Source: Hygrophila difformis (Eukaryota; Streptophyta; Magnoliopsida; Lamiales; Acanthaceae). Taken from it: a stretch of DNA of 64,000 nt. The translations under genes and the position numbers were made by a program. The stretch is taken from assembly GCA_030278955.1 (NCBI GenBank), contig JAOANR010000006.1, positions 54,650,915 through 54,714,914 of the forward strand, in the 5' to 3' direction. Below, in pieces: positions 1 to 10,700 of this stretch. The notes beneath the pieces were generated by a model that saw nothing but the letters and a program-made list of their open reading frames with translations, was not told the origin of the DNA and did no database searches. Position 1 is the stretch's first letter. Each line of letters opens with the position of its first letter.

Positions 1-843
1 ATTTTTATTTAATTGATTAATATCCTGCATTATTAATGTATTGTATTTTATTTATTTTTGATTAAATATTTACTATAATTATTCAATTTTTATTATTATA
101 ATTTATTTATTTAATCCATTTTTTATTTTATACATTTATTAATGAATTTTATTATAAACAAAATTTAATTTTCATTTTTATCTTATTTATTTTGATTAAC
201 ATCTTATTTATTATTATAATTTATTTTTATATTTAACAACTAAATAAATTTAATATATATCTAATTATTTTTTTATAAAATTTGTAACGCACCGAAAATT
301 CAAACATGATTTTCGCAAGCGTTACCGCCGTACTAACTACCCTAAACTAGTGGTAAGCTATTTTAGAACAGTTAGTATAAGGCTGAGTACAATGATTATC
401 TAATTAAATTAATTATGAGTGGAAGCTAGAATAAATCAAACACATAAACACATAGGGAAGCTTAACCAAACCTCCAATAAGCATAAACAAGCGTCACAAA
501 TCCAACAAACAGGTAACTTGCCCATTAATCCAAAAACATGTTGCCAGACCAAACCTGCAAGTAAATATGACTACTGGCCCACAGAATATAAAGTCTTATT
601 AGGCTCACAGGCTTCATCTAACAATTAATTCAAATACCAATAAAATATTGAAGTATGGAATATCACTCCCAGCTTAAAGTTTTATGATTTATGAAAATAT
701 TTATATTTGTAGCCTAGTCCTTTACATAAATGGGTTGTTCAAGAGGAAGTGGATTTGTAGCAATTTGTGAGACAATCTGCCATCATAATCCGTTATCCGT
801 TAACCGTATCAGAAACAATCCAAAAGCAATTAGATTTGGGCTT
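1..843. other. AT-rich intergenic DNA downstream of the receptor kinase
   Basis: No gene is supported here. Positions 1-280 are very AT-rich low-complexity sequence. At 283 a TGTAACGC start resembles the first bases of many plant Ty3/gypsy LTRs, so 283 to about 620 could be an LTR remnant, but no matching end or target duplication was found. The last 100-200 bp before 844 are the probable 3' UTR of the minus-strand kinase gene. Confidence 0.5.
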
Positions 844-3800
844 TTACCTGCCCTCAGGCAGTGTAATGCTGATCTCATTTGTTGAATTCGGGCTAATCGA
901 ATTGTGTCCATTTAGAACATCTCTTTCGGTGAAGAAACCAGGCTTTTTGGCTTCAGGAAATGCCCCCTCGTTACCCAACATGAATACCACAGAGGACATA
1001 TTTGGTCTGTCTTCTGGGCGCTGTTGCACGCATAACAGGGCGACATGAATTGATTTTTGCATTTCTTCCAAGTAAAATGGATCTTTAAGTGATTCTTCGA
1101 CTAGATCGAGTGACCTTCCTTCATTATAAAGTTTCCATGCCTGTCGAATGAACACCACATTGTAATGAGTTTTTTCTTCGTTTACATATTTATCATGTAA
1201 TTACTAGAAATATGGAAACACAAATTAGTAACTCCTGAGGTTGCATTTAAAAATTTACCTAAAATGATAATTTTTCGACCCCTTTAACAACAGAGTATAT
1301 AGATTTATGCTGGTCATAGTAGTTAAGGTACGGATAGCTTGACTTACATGTCCAAGAAGGTTAAGGCTGTGTTCGCTGTCAGAAAATCCTCGATTCCTAT
1401 TTCCGCTGACAATTTCCAGCACAAGGACACCGAAACTAAACACATCTGATTTTATTGAAAACAGGCCGTCCACTGCATATTCTGGAGACATGTAACCACT
1501 GCAATCGAATGTTGTATTCATGTTATTTACTCTGTCGATCTTTGTTCCTAAAACGAGTTGCTGTGTATGAGATTACTTACAATGTTCCAATAACTCGACG
1601 TGTCTTGGCTTCTGTTTCATTCCCTCTGAAACTTCTAGCTATTCCAAAGTCGGATATCTTTGGATTCATGTCAGCATCCAACAACACATTGCTTGCTTTG
1701 AGGTCGCGATGGATGATCCTCAATCGTGAATCCTGGTGAAGATACAAGAGTCCCCGGGCAATTCCATTTATTATATTGAATCGCGCTGGCCAATTAAGCA
1801 GCGATCTTTTCTTTTGATCTGCAAAATCTCTAGCATATCAGTTGTACATATAGAAAACTCAGGGCTCAAGAGTACTTTCTAAGAGTTAAAAACTTGTACC
1901 AAATAATATGACGTCTAGGCTTTTGTTTGGCAAGTATTCATATATCAACAGCTTTTCATCTCCTTGGATGCAGCAGCCGAGGAGCCTGACCAGATTTCGG
2001 TGCTGCAGTTTGGCAATAAAGATGACTTCGTTCTTGAATTCAATTTGGCCTTGCGTTGAATCCTTTGATAACCGCTTCACAGCTATTTCTTGCCCCTCTT
2101 CCAAAAGGCCCTATGATCGATATTACTCAGGCCTTGCGCGGAATCCTTTGATCGCATATAAATGCATTGCACTAAAGAATATTCTTACCTTATAAACCGA
2201 TCCAAATCCACCCTCACCAAGCTTATTGTTTATGCTAAAGTGGTTAGTAGATTTCAATATAACTGATAAATCAAATGATGGGAGCTCTAAGTCCTTGTCC
2301 TGACCTGGCCTGCAGTTTCCTATGAGAATAGAAACAGAGGAAGTTTTCAGTATCAAATGAACTTTAGAATATAACACAAATTTCGTAGTATGAATAGAAA
2401 GCTATCCTAACCTTCTTTCTTTTTCTTTGAATTCGTCGTCTTCTTTCTTCTAAAAAAGTAGAGGATTCCAAGAATGATTAGTACCACGCCCACGGTGGAT
2501 GCCAGGCTCGCTATGAGTATGTGATTATTATCTTTGCTCGAGTCTGCTACATTATCATCCTATTAAAGGACGCGTAGGAAATACTCGGACAAAGACGTTT
2601 TATGTTCTTACAAGAATACGAAATTCATTACCTGATTCGGAGGAAGCCAATCTGATGTAAACATCTTGTCCGTTAGAAGCTACACTTCTGGTATCCATTA
2701 ACTCTCCAGACCAAAACAGGCATCCATCTTGCTTTCTTATGTCCAACTGTGCGTAGGCAATACATGTGCAGTCCCTGATGCATTCCCTTCGACATTCTTC
2801 AAGTGTCGTGTTGGTCTTGTACCATGAATGTGTCGTGTCTGGCAATTTAACATCAGAATACTTGAAAAAGATGTCACCTTCACAGCTCAAATTTGACCTT
2901 CTTATGCATCCGGTGTTCTTCCACTCCAATCTATTCCAGGCCTCGGTGTCCCTAGGCACGAACCCTTCCAAACATCTACATGGGAAAGAAACATTACCAA
3001 TATTGCAAATTCCATTTTCACCACAATATCCGTAGCCATCGCATCTATCCAATGGTATGCTCGAGGTAGAGGTCCACCCTTGCGACTCCTCAACCCATAT
3101 CTGGCGGCGCATAATTCCTGTCGGGTCTAATAGTGTTCTATACACAAATGACTCGTTAGTTGTTTCTTCCGTGTTCATCACTTCACTCTCATTCATGACA
3201 AATGTTGTATTGAGTCCTGGAATGTCGTCCACGGTGTGTGCCCCACCGTACACATTCCCATTCCACGGAGCTGTTCTGTACACCACAGATGCTCCATCTT
3301 TCAGCGCCATTTGTGGATATCCAGCGAGAAGTAAGTGAAAGGTGAATCGCCCTGGTGCAGGATCATCCGTACTTTTCCATGACGACAGGAAAATTTCAAA
3401 ACCGGTCACTAGATTCCACCCAAACCTCATCCCTGGCAAATATGTATCCGTTAGATAATCGAAGCTCTGCCAGAGCACATTCTCCGGCCTACCATCTTGG
3501 TTCAAGTCTCTTACAACAACATTTCCGTTGTCTAAAAGCTGCGCAACTGGATTGCTAACCGATCTGGATGCGTTCGTAGACCATACGGTGTGGTTTGTAT
3601 CATTGAGCAGAACCAGGAGCCCTGGATGGATAACCCGTAGGACTCCTCTTCGATTTTTGAGTGGAGCTTCCCTGTTGGCCACCCAAACGATTGTCCTTAC
3701 AGCCTGATTCCTGAACCACAAGCCAAGATACTGGAAACTGGAATTTCCGGGGCTAAAGAATCCTAATTCGAACCTTCCACCGGGGGACACCAGAGACTCA

Positions 3801-3910
3801 CCATATGTGATGCTTTGAGAAGTGTTTATACTGTCCGTGGCTGCAATGATCTCCTGGAATGGAAATAAGATGGCAATGAGAATAGGGAAAAGCTTCCACG
3901 ATAAGGCCAT
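844..3910 (-). CDS. G-type lectin S-receptor-like serine/threonine protein kinase, seven exons
   Basis: Plasma-membrane receptor kinase of the S-domain family; ligand unknown. I infer exons 3910-2632, 2546-2412 (or from 2543), 2319-2189, 2110-1900, 1818-1581, 1498-1348 and 1140-844. All have GT/AG borders, and together they give 2442 nt, an open frame of 813 aa. Exon 1 encodes a signal peptide (about residues 1-23), B-lectin domain with [16 protein letters not shown]-locus glycoprotein region, EGF-like cysteines ([13 protein letters not shown]) and PAN domain. Exon 2 encodes one membrane span ([20 protein letters not shown]) followed by RRKK. Exons 3-7 encode the kinase: [10 protein letters not shown] loop, AVKRL lysine, HRDLKASN catalytic loop, [11 protein letters not shown]. 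All key kinase residues are present, so an active kinase is expected. Seven exons is the usual layout of this family. The acceptor of exon 2 is ambiguous by 3 nt (TAGCAG). Closest named relatives are probably At4g27290-like proteins, from general resemblance only. Confidence 0.93.
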
Positions 3911-4149
3911 GTCGAAGGGAACAGTTCTGATAGTGTCTTTAAACAGACATATAGAGAGATGATCGACTCCGCAGCCAACCAGGGAAAAATGATCTTTGAA
4001 GCCAATGCCTGCAAAGAGACATCTTAAGTTGAATTGTTCAAGGAAGTACGCCCAAGATGGAAGAATAAGTATTGATCATATGATTTGTTCTAGAAAAATA
4101 ATATTGCTAGAATGATAGTCTCCTGTCCTGTTTGACTATTGTGACAAAT
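3911..4149 (-). promoter_or_regulatory. Upstream region of the receptor kinase gene
   Basis: About 240 bp between the kinase start codon and a dispersed repeat. No TATA box could be fixed with confidence. The 5' UTR and core promoter are expected here by position only. Confidence 0.3.
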
Positions 4150-4267
4150 CGTGACAAATCGAGCCGAGCTCGAACAATATCATTTTCATTCTCACATAAT
4201 TCATAAAAGAAATTATATTTTATATGTTGCATATATTTAATTATATTTTATTTAATCTATAAATTGA
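4150..4267 (-). repeat. Truncated copy of a dispersed repeat with GAGCCGAGCTCGAAC
   Basis: The reverse complement of this stretch matches about 61555-61690 closely: both have the AT-rich block AATATAATTAAATATATGCAA, then TTATGTGAGAATGAAAATGATA, then TGTTCGA and CGGCTCGATTT. The copy runs into the assembly gap. The transposon class was not determined. Confidence 0.6.
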
Positions 4268-4767
4268 NNNNNNNNNNNNNNNNNNNNNNNNNNNNNNNNN
4301 NNNNNNNNNNNNNNNNNNNNNNNNNNNNNNNNNNNNNNNNNNNNNNNNNNNNNNNNNNNNNNNNNNNNNNNNNNNNNNNNNNNNNNNNNNNNNNNNNNNN
4401 NNNNNNNNNNNNNNNNNNNNNNNNNNNNNNNNNNNNNNNNNNNNNNNNNNNNNNNNNNNNNNNNNNNNNNNNNNNNNNNNNNNNNNNNNNNNNNNNNNNN
4501 NNNNNNNNNNNNNNNNNNNNNNNNNNNNNNNNNNNNNNNNNNNNNNNNNNNNNNNNNNNNNNNNNNNNNNNNNNNNNNNNNNNNNNNNNNNNNNNNNNNN
4601 NNNNNNNNNNNNNNNNNNNNNNNNNNNNNNNNNNNNNNNNNNNNNNNNNNNNNNNNNNNNNNNNNNNNNNNNNNNNNNNNNNNNNNNNNNNNNNNNNNNN
4701 NNNNNNNNNNNNNNNNNNNNNNNNNNNNNNNNNNNNNNNNNNNNNNNNNNNNNNNNNNNNNNNNNNN
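4268..4767. other. Assembly gap, 500 N
   Basis: Exactly 500 undetermined bases, the same length as the second gap in the window, so the number is probably a placeholder. Any reading frame through it is meaningless. Confidence 0.99.
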
Positions 4768-5175
4768 GAACTTTTTAACATTCTGTCATATAGAATGTGA
4801 TATTGTAACATTCCACATTGGTTGGAGAGGAAAACGAAGCATGCCTTATAAGGGTGTGGACACATCTCCCTTGTAAGCGCGTTTTAAAGCCGTGAAGGGG
4901 GTTGGCCCAAAGAAGACAATATCTATAAGTGGGTGTGACTGGGTTGAAATGTGTGACATTCTGAAATGTGACATTTTGATTTGAAGTATTTAATATTATG
5001 TTATGTGGAAACCGACATTGTGTTGAAGTGTTTAACGTTCTCATATGTGACATTATGTTTTGAAGTATTTAACATTATGTGGAAAGTGACATTCTGTATT
5101 GAAGTATTTGGCATTCTGTTTTTCTCAGACCTTCTGTATTGAAGTATTTAAGTATTCAAGTATATAACATAATGA
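4768..5175. repeat. Imperfect minisatellite-like array
   Basis: Repeated variants of GTGACATTCTGTATTGAAG followed by TATTTAACATTATGTGGAAA recur about every 40 bp, clearest from 4950 to 5165 (GACATTTTGATTTGAAGT, GACATTGTGTTGAAGTG, GACATTATGTTTTGAAGT, GACATTCTGTATTGAAGT). The units are diverged. The array may extend into the gap on its left. Confidence 0.6.
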
Positions 5176-6081
5176 AGAAAACAATATATTACAAAAGTTT
5201 TTTTCAAGAAAACTTGCATTGGAGCAGAAGAAAGCACCCTAGTACTTTTTGAACAAATAATTTTGCATTATTTAAAACTTAAAAAGCATAATGACATATT
5301 TACCCTACAATCTATACCAACCATTAATCTAAATTGTAATCTAACGATCATAAATAGATGAAGGACATGCTAGTCTTAAGTCCAACATGGAAACCAAGTC
5401 GAAAATCATTGCCGCAAGGACTGAATGAGGTAAGCAAAATCAATAAAAATCTTATCGATATTCAACAAATTACCCAAAAATCTTTATGAATTTTCTGGGC
5501 CATTACATGATCATCGGCTTAAGATAATTTCGTCCTCAAATTTAGAATACCGAGGAATGTGGTAACGGGGCAATGAGATAACAAATTAGCTCAGGCGAAA
5601 TTGAAAGGTTAAAGTTGGTGTACCTAGCTCTCATTCACTTCTCTCATCCATGTCTGGATCACATAATTTTAACCATCAAGAGACGCCACTGTCTAAGTTC
5701 CAGACTTGAGTATCGATAACTATGATAGGCACCTCCTCGTAGTCTTATCTAGGCTCAATCCTGACGGCATCAGGAGTAATAATCATTGACGGATCATAAA
5801 TAAACCAGTGAAGCTAAGAAATGTGTGTAGTCTTATAGATCATATCCTCCCTTTAGTCAAAAGCCCAAGCTCACTATTGCCCATGTGAACTCCTTTCTTT
5901 GATGGGTTGCTACTGGTTTCAAACACTCACTCCGGCGTATCCACTTTCTTGGAAATTGACCAGTATCAGTTGTCTATCTTCCTTCTCAATCAGTGAACTT
6001 CATTCCTTTTATGTTTTTGGAAAACACGATTGCATATCCTTACTTTCCCCCTATTCTGATGCTTTTCTGCCTTCTCCTATA
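5176..6081. other. Intergenic DNA without a recognisable gene
   Basis: No long open frame and no RNA gene seen. The phrase AATTTCGTCCTCAAATTT near 5530 resembles pieces of chromovirus LTRs, so part may be an old gypsy remnant, but no ends or target duplication could be defined. Confidence 0.35.
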
Positions 6082-6083
6082 TA

Positions 6084-6343
6084 CTCCCTCCGTCATCAAA
6101 TGATATTAGCATTCCTTGTTTTCACGCAATCCAATGCAAATGTTTAACGATTTATATCTCAAATTGTATAAAAGTAAAATTTATATAAGTTTAATATTCT
6201 AAAACTATGTGACTAGACGAATCTAATAACATCTCACTTGACTATATTGTATCTTATGTAACTGTGTTAAAAAGTCAAATCAAAGTTACTCAATGAATAG
6301 TGTTTACTATACCAATGTTAATAACATTAAATGACGGAGGGAG
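6084..6343. mobile_element. Stowaway-like MITE (Tc1/mariner type), copy 1
   Basis: A 260-bp non-coding element bounded by CTCCCTCCGTC and its inverse GACGGAGGGAG, with TA on both sides (6082-6083, 6344-6345). These are the standard marks of a Stowaway MITE. The interior is AT-rich and matches, in inverse orientation, the copy at 62879-63128 (for example AGTAAACACTATTCATTGAG). Confidence 0.92.
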
Positions 6344-6345
6344 TA

Positions 6346-7394
6346 TTTATCCTTTTCTTGGCCTAAAAAGTGAACCAACTCTTATGTCTTATTTAATCTT
6401 TTTGTTCATTGTGTATAATAGAACTCGTACACTGAACCTATTGTATAAAGAATCCAACTTGCTAGATTCGTTGACCCAACAACATAATGGATGGCGAAAA
6501 CTGCTTTGCATGGCCTCAAATCATCTGATGTATATACCATCCTTAAATCTCGATATATACTTACAAGCAGGGGTATAGATAGAGAGAGTTGCATGTCACA
6601 TGCCATTTGGCTAGCAACTTGAAAGACTGATATCCGAATCATGCCTACACGACCATAAAGAAGAACAAAGCAGCAAATCTAAGCAGGGTTTAATGCAGCT
6701 CTGTTACTGACATTTCGGAGTAACACTTAATCCTATAGACGGAGTCTTCAAGAGAGAAGGCGGGACAAGGACAGTCCCAAGAAATGCTAGAAAGTAGAGC
6801 ATCGCGAAAAAATAAAGGAAAGTAAATGCACGAAAATAGTAAAGAAAGCATTAAATAAAGCGATAAAGAAAAGTAAACCACTGAAAATTTAAAGACATTG
6901 TATAAAATTTGGAGTGGTTGAGGAACGCATATTACATCTTCAGTTGTAGTATTATACAATGTTTGGTGCATGTTCGTGAAGAGGCACCGGGTGGGGGAAG
7001 GGATAAGATTTGATATTTAAACTAGGTCTTCCCCGCCTTTCTTCTTGGTCTGGCGTGCATAAGGCTTCCACAAGGATGAGAAATGCCCTGCTGCTCGGGG
7101 TGACGTCACCTTGCAACGTTCCAGAATCATTCCTTGCAACTCGTGGTACTCGGGCAGTTATCGTGCTAGGATCTTGCTTACTTCGGATTGCGCCATTGTT
7201 CGGATAGATTGCCTGCTCGGAATGACACCCCATCGGGGTCCATGGGCTGATCCTGGACTGTCTTTCTCCGTTCAAGCCTAATAATTGGGACCTTATGCGA
7301 ATTGGACCTATATTTGTATATGGGCCTGTATATGTATATGGGCTGAAAAAGCAGTTTTTCACCAGGTCTAAAAGATCCTTATATCACGGGCGCC
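6346..7394. other. Intergenic DNA, probably old retrotransposon leader
   Basis: No gene is supported. The stretch 6780-6890 has runs such as AAAGAAAGCATTAAATAAAGC, similar in style to the U5 part of the Athila LTRs. GGGCGCCA at 7388-7395 resembles the inverse of an Athila/Tat primer-binding site. From about 6970 to 7394 the more GC-rich sequence may be the untranslated leader of a decayed minus-strand element. Confidence 0.3.
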
Positions 7395-9350
7395 AAACAA
7401 GCATTCATATATGTCTAATTTCAAAATCGTTTCTTGAGACGCCTGTTTGTATTCTTGCATTGTTTTTCCCTCTTTCTCTTGAGAAATTGTAGAATCTCAT
7501 GACTATGGATGTCGATTCCTGCAGCCAACGACCCTTCCTTTTCCTATATCCTGCATCCTGGACAATCGTCGGGACTGTTTTCTTAGGTTGGTCCCCCAGA
7601 TAAACCGCTTAACACATCTTCTGAGGCTATTCAGATTCTTTGCCCTTTCTTTCGCACTCAAGAAGGGGCTGGGCACTCGCTGATAGCTATCTGGCGAGAG
7701 GAGAATCCGCCCTGGTAGCCTCTCTGAATATCAAGGCTGGACTGATAGTGGGCTCGACCGGGACCTTAAGCTTTTCCTGGATTGGGCACCCCTCGCTAGA
7801 ATCCCCTATTTGATTTACCGAAAGCGCACGGTATCAAGCTTGCAGTATTTATTTATTTGTCGGGATCGTTCACTAGAGAGTTATACGATAGAAGCATTTT
7901 AATAACATTATGAATCTTAGATTGTTATATATACTCTGTGGTTTGTAATGAGTAATGATTATGTCTAAAAGTCTAAAGCTAAAAAATAAATGCAGTAAAG
8001 AAATAAAGCAGTAAAGAAACATTATAAAAGCACAATATAAAAGAAAGCATTAAATGTTGAATGGAGTGTAAATTCGAGTTAAAGATGGACTAAGACAAAT
8101 CAAACAAATAAAACTCCTACCAAAGTAATCATGCTTTACTGATTAAAGAAAATGAGTAGCTCAAGGACGTGAAATAAGTCCTTTATCTAAATCTGTTCAT
8201 TCTTCATGTCTTCGATCACTTTCCCAAAACGTGTACTTATGATCTAGTGTCATGACATTTTAGCACTGAAATCATGAGATACTTATGCTAAGAGATAATC
8301 GGTAAGACTTATCTCTTGGCATAAGCTTTTGGAAATATCACTTAATCTGTTTCTTCCGGATTCAGATTAAGCCATTGAATACTCAAGGTCACATCTAATC
8401 CATCTTATACAAGTCTGAACTTGTTGTTGTCCTCTTACTATTTTGATAAGAACAATATCCTATACCCCTTACTTGAATGTCCTCTACAAGAAATAGAAAA
8501 GCACATATTTAAATCTATCATCCAAGGGTTGTATAAGACTCAACTCTTCCTCAAAATAATTCCAACAAGTATTTGTTAGAAATAATAATCCTGTAAGTAT
8601 ATCAAGATGAAGTTGCGAATCAAAGTCCTTGACTTATCTGGATTACTCAGATTCATACAGATGTATTAGCTTGAGAATTCTCTGTAAATAAATCTAAATA
8701 CTCATGAATTGACTCAGGATTAATAAAATCTTGCAAGTCTATTAACCTCCTACCTATAGCATATGATTGATAAACCATAAATCTATGATCCCTGGAAGTT
8801 AACCCTTTTAAGATTCTCATTAATTCTTGAGACAAAAGATGATTTTTGAAACATCTTTCCCTTTTAAACGACAGGTATTAAACGTCCAACTGCAGAACAG
8901 GTTTGTTCTTCATTATCCTGAGTAAATAATGAACAACTAGACTTGTATCATTATTTCTAGTCAATAAGCTGATGAAAGTAATGATGTGAGAATAATAACG
9001 AAGTGCAATTGTCTTCTGATGAAAGCGTAATACTCAGCAGTGAGTCTGGGAAATATCCCAAATATTATGAGTATAAGTAGTAATATATGTATAAAGAAAC
9101 GGTGAGGGTTCTGAATCCTCTAAGTAAAATGCTAGGGTGCTCCCAAAATATAGGTTGGAAGCTAGACAGAATATAGGGAATCTCTTCCCCTTAAAAAGAG
9201 TTTGAGAATCAATTCTGCAAAATAAGTGTCCAAGATAACTTGTAGTAATTATCTTGGAGTTCAAAACTATGAACACTCTAATTTTCCGCACACTATATCT
9301 GAACAACGTGGAGGGAGTTATTGTTCAAAGAATGTTCCTCAGATTTGATT
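7395..9350 (-). repeat. Degenerate Athila-like LTR remnant
   Basis: Around 7816-7880 the sequence CCGAAAGCGCACGG, then TATCAAGCTTGCAGTATTTA and GGGATCGTTCACT, parallels a block near the 3' end of the young Athila LTRs (32417-32475: CCGAAAGCGCACGG, TGTCAAAAATTGCAGTAATT, CCGGATCGTTCACT) in the same minus orientation. Further stretches (AAGCAATTAAA-like runs, AACGACAGGTATTAAACG) also recall that LTR. Ends are uncertain and no gene is present. Confidence 0.4.
8282..8325. other. Long inverted repeat (potential hairpin)
   Basis: Two 17-nt arms, CTTATGCTAAGAGATAA and TTATCTCTTGGCATAAG, pair at 16 of 17 positions around a 10-nt loop. It lies inside the decayed LTR remnant. Function unknown. Confidence 0.6.
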
Positions 9351-9445
9351 AATACAAGAAATTAAAATTTGAAAATTATACATATTAATATAGAATTGGA
9401 GGAACATAATTAAAATTTGAAAATTTTATTTACAATTTATACTTT

Positions 9446-9603
9446 TTTTTATAACATTGACAACTTATGTGTCGGCAAAGGTGTGTGGGAGCTCAAACCA
9501 CACAAATTACAAAGGGGATAAAGGGGGCGGGTGGGAATCGAACTCCTAAACTATGGTTGGAAGGAGAGAACATGACCACTTGGGTCAAGTCTCATTCCCT
9601 TTG
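9446..9603 (-). mobile_element. tRNA-derived SINE with target-site duplication
   Basis: Read on the minus strand it has a polymerase III A-box-like segment (GACCCAAGTGGTCATG), a B-box (GAGTTCGATTCCC) and an A-rich 3' tail next to 9446. It is flanked by a 13-bp duplication CAATTTATACTTT at 9433-9445 and 9604-9616. The layout is that of a plant tRNA-derived SINE; the family was not identified. Confidence 0.75.
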
Positions 9604-9616
9604 CAATTTATACTTT

Positions 9617-10016
9617 AGTTTATTAATTTGATGATGGAGTGTCATAAATTTGAAAATTTTATTTGCAATTTTATACTTCAATCCAAACCCATTCATTCCC
9701 CTGTGTATGTACATTGTATTCTGCTTCTTCAGCAACGAATACATGGACGGAATGATGAAAAGGTACATGGTGTTTTTATCTTATTACCAATGCAATATGT
9801 AATATAATACACTATGTAGGTAACGTGTGAGTATTATGCAGATATATGTGTTGTGATGAGGGAAACTAAATGGAATAATTACAAATTAAATGAAATCACA
9901 AGGGAGGGAAATGCTCTCTTTCTCTTCTCTTGAATGTTGTAAATTTATTACAGTATTAACTACTCTAGCCGCTAATTGCATAGTAAAATATACATGTGAT
10001 TAAAAGGCAGCCACGG
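9617..10016. other. Intergenic DNA up to the Tat insertion site
   Basis: AT-rich DNA without a clear gene. A 32-33 bp segment (AAATTTGAAAATTTTATTT...) at 9413-9444 is repeated at 9646-9678. The last five bases, CACGG (10012-10016), are the left target duplication of the Tat element. Confidence 0.5.
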
Positions 10017-10676
10017 TGTTGGGCCATATGAAATAATGGGCCGCGAAAAGCTATTGGGCCATAAGACATGGGCCAGAAGAAAGAGAAAGTTCGAAAGGAG
10101 GATGGGCTCGAGATCAGTAAGGCCGAAAGTCCATAGTAAACCGAAGGAAGGGAACCGAGATTGAGAGAGAGATTTCGGCCGAAATGGGAAGAAACAGCCG
10201 AAACTAAAACAACCGAAATGAAGAAAGAAAGAATTCGGCTCAGAAGGATTGGCCGGAGAGCGGTTACTCCAGCTCCGGCTATAAATAGGGGTCGACATAC
10301 ACAAAATCAGAGAGATCAATCCAACCCCCAAATTCCTTTTATTAAATTTAATTCCTTGTTATCTTTACTGCTTTCTTTACAGCTTTCCTTTACAGATTTC
10401 CTTAGAATCTAGCCTAGTTTGTAGCGGTTACCATTTCCAAATCCACCGTTGCTCCTTAGCAGCTGGTAGTTTGGTTCCCTGTTTTTGGTGAATTCCGCCG
10501 TTGTTTCTTAACAACAGGCAGATTCTCCGTTGTATCTTGTTATTTTTGATCAATTCAAAGAAGATTCAGTCAATTGTGGGCGCATTATTGTTAATCCGGA
10601 CCCGTAATCGGTTTGATCCTTTTCCGATAGCCTCCCTTGAGGAGAAAAAGGTCATTGGCTACACCCGAGCCAAACA
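10017..10676 (+). repeat. 5' LTR of the Tat element
   Basis: 660 bp, starts TGTTGGGCC and ends CAAACA. By eye it differs from the 3' LTR at 8 positions plus one G insertion, about 1.2% divergence. Confidence 0.93.
10280..10287 (+). promoter_or_regulatory. TATA box of the Tat LTR
   Basis: TATAAATA in GCTATAAATAGGGG, 263 bp into the LTR; transcription should start about 30 bp further on. The inverse strand also reads TATTTATA, so a promoter for the antisense gene from the 3' LTR is conceivable but not shown. Confidence 0.65.
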
Positions 10677-10677
10677 G

Positions 10678-10695
10678 TGGCACGCCCAGTGGGAC
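10678..10695 (+). other. Primer-binding site of the Tat element
   Basis: TGGCACGCCCAGTGGGAC, one base after the LTR end, begins with TGG as expected for pairing with a tRNA CCA end. The tRNA species was not assigned. Confidence 0.75.
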
Positions 10696-10700
10696 ACAAA

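Noticed and set aside
4257..4865. Long frames through the N block
   Set aside because: They exist only because undetermined bases contain no stop codons.
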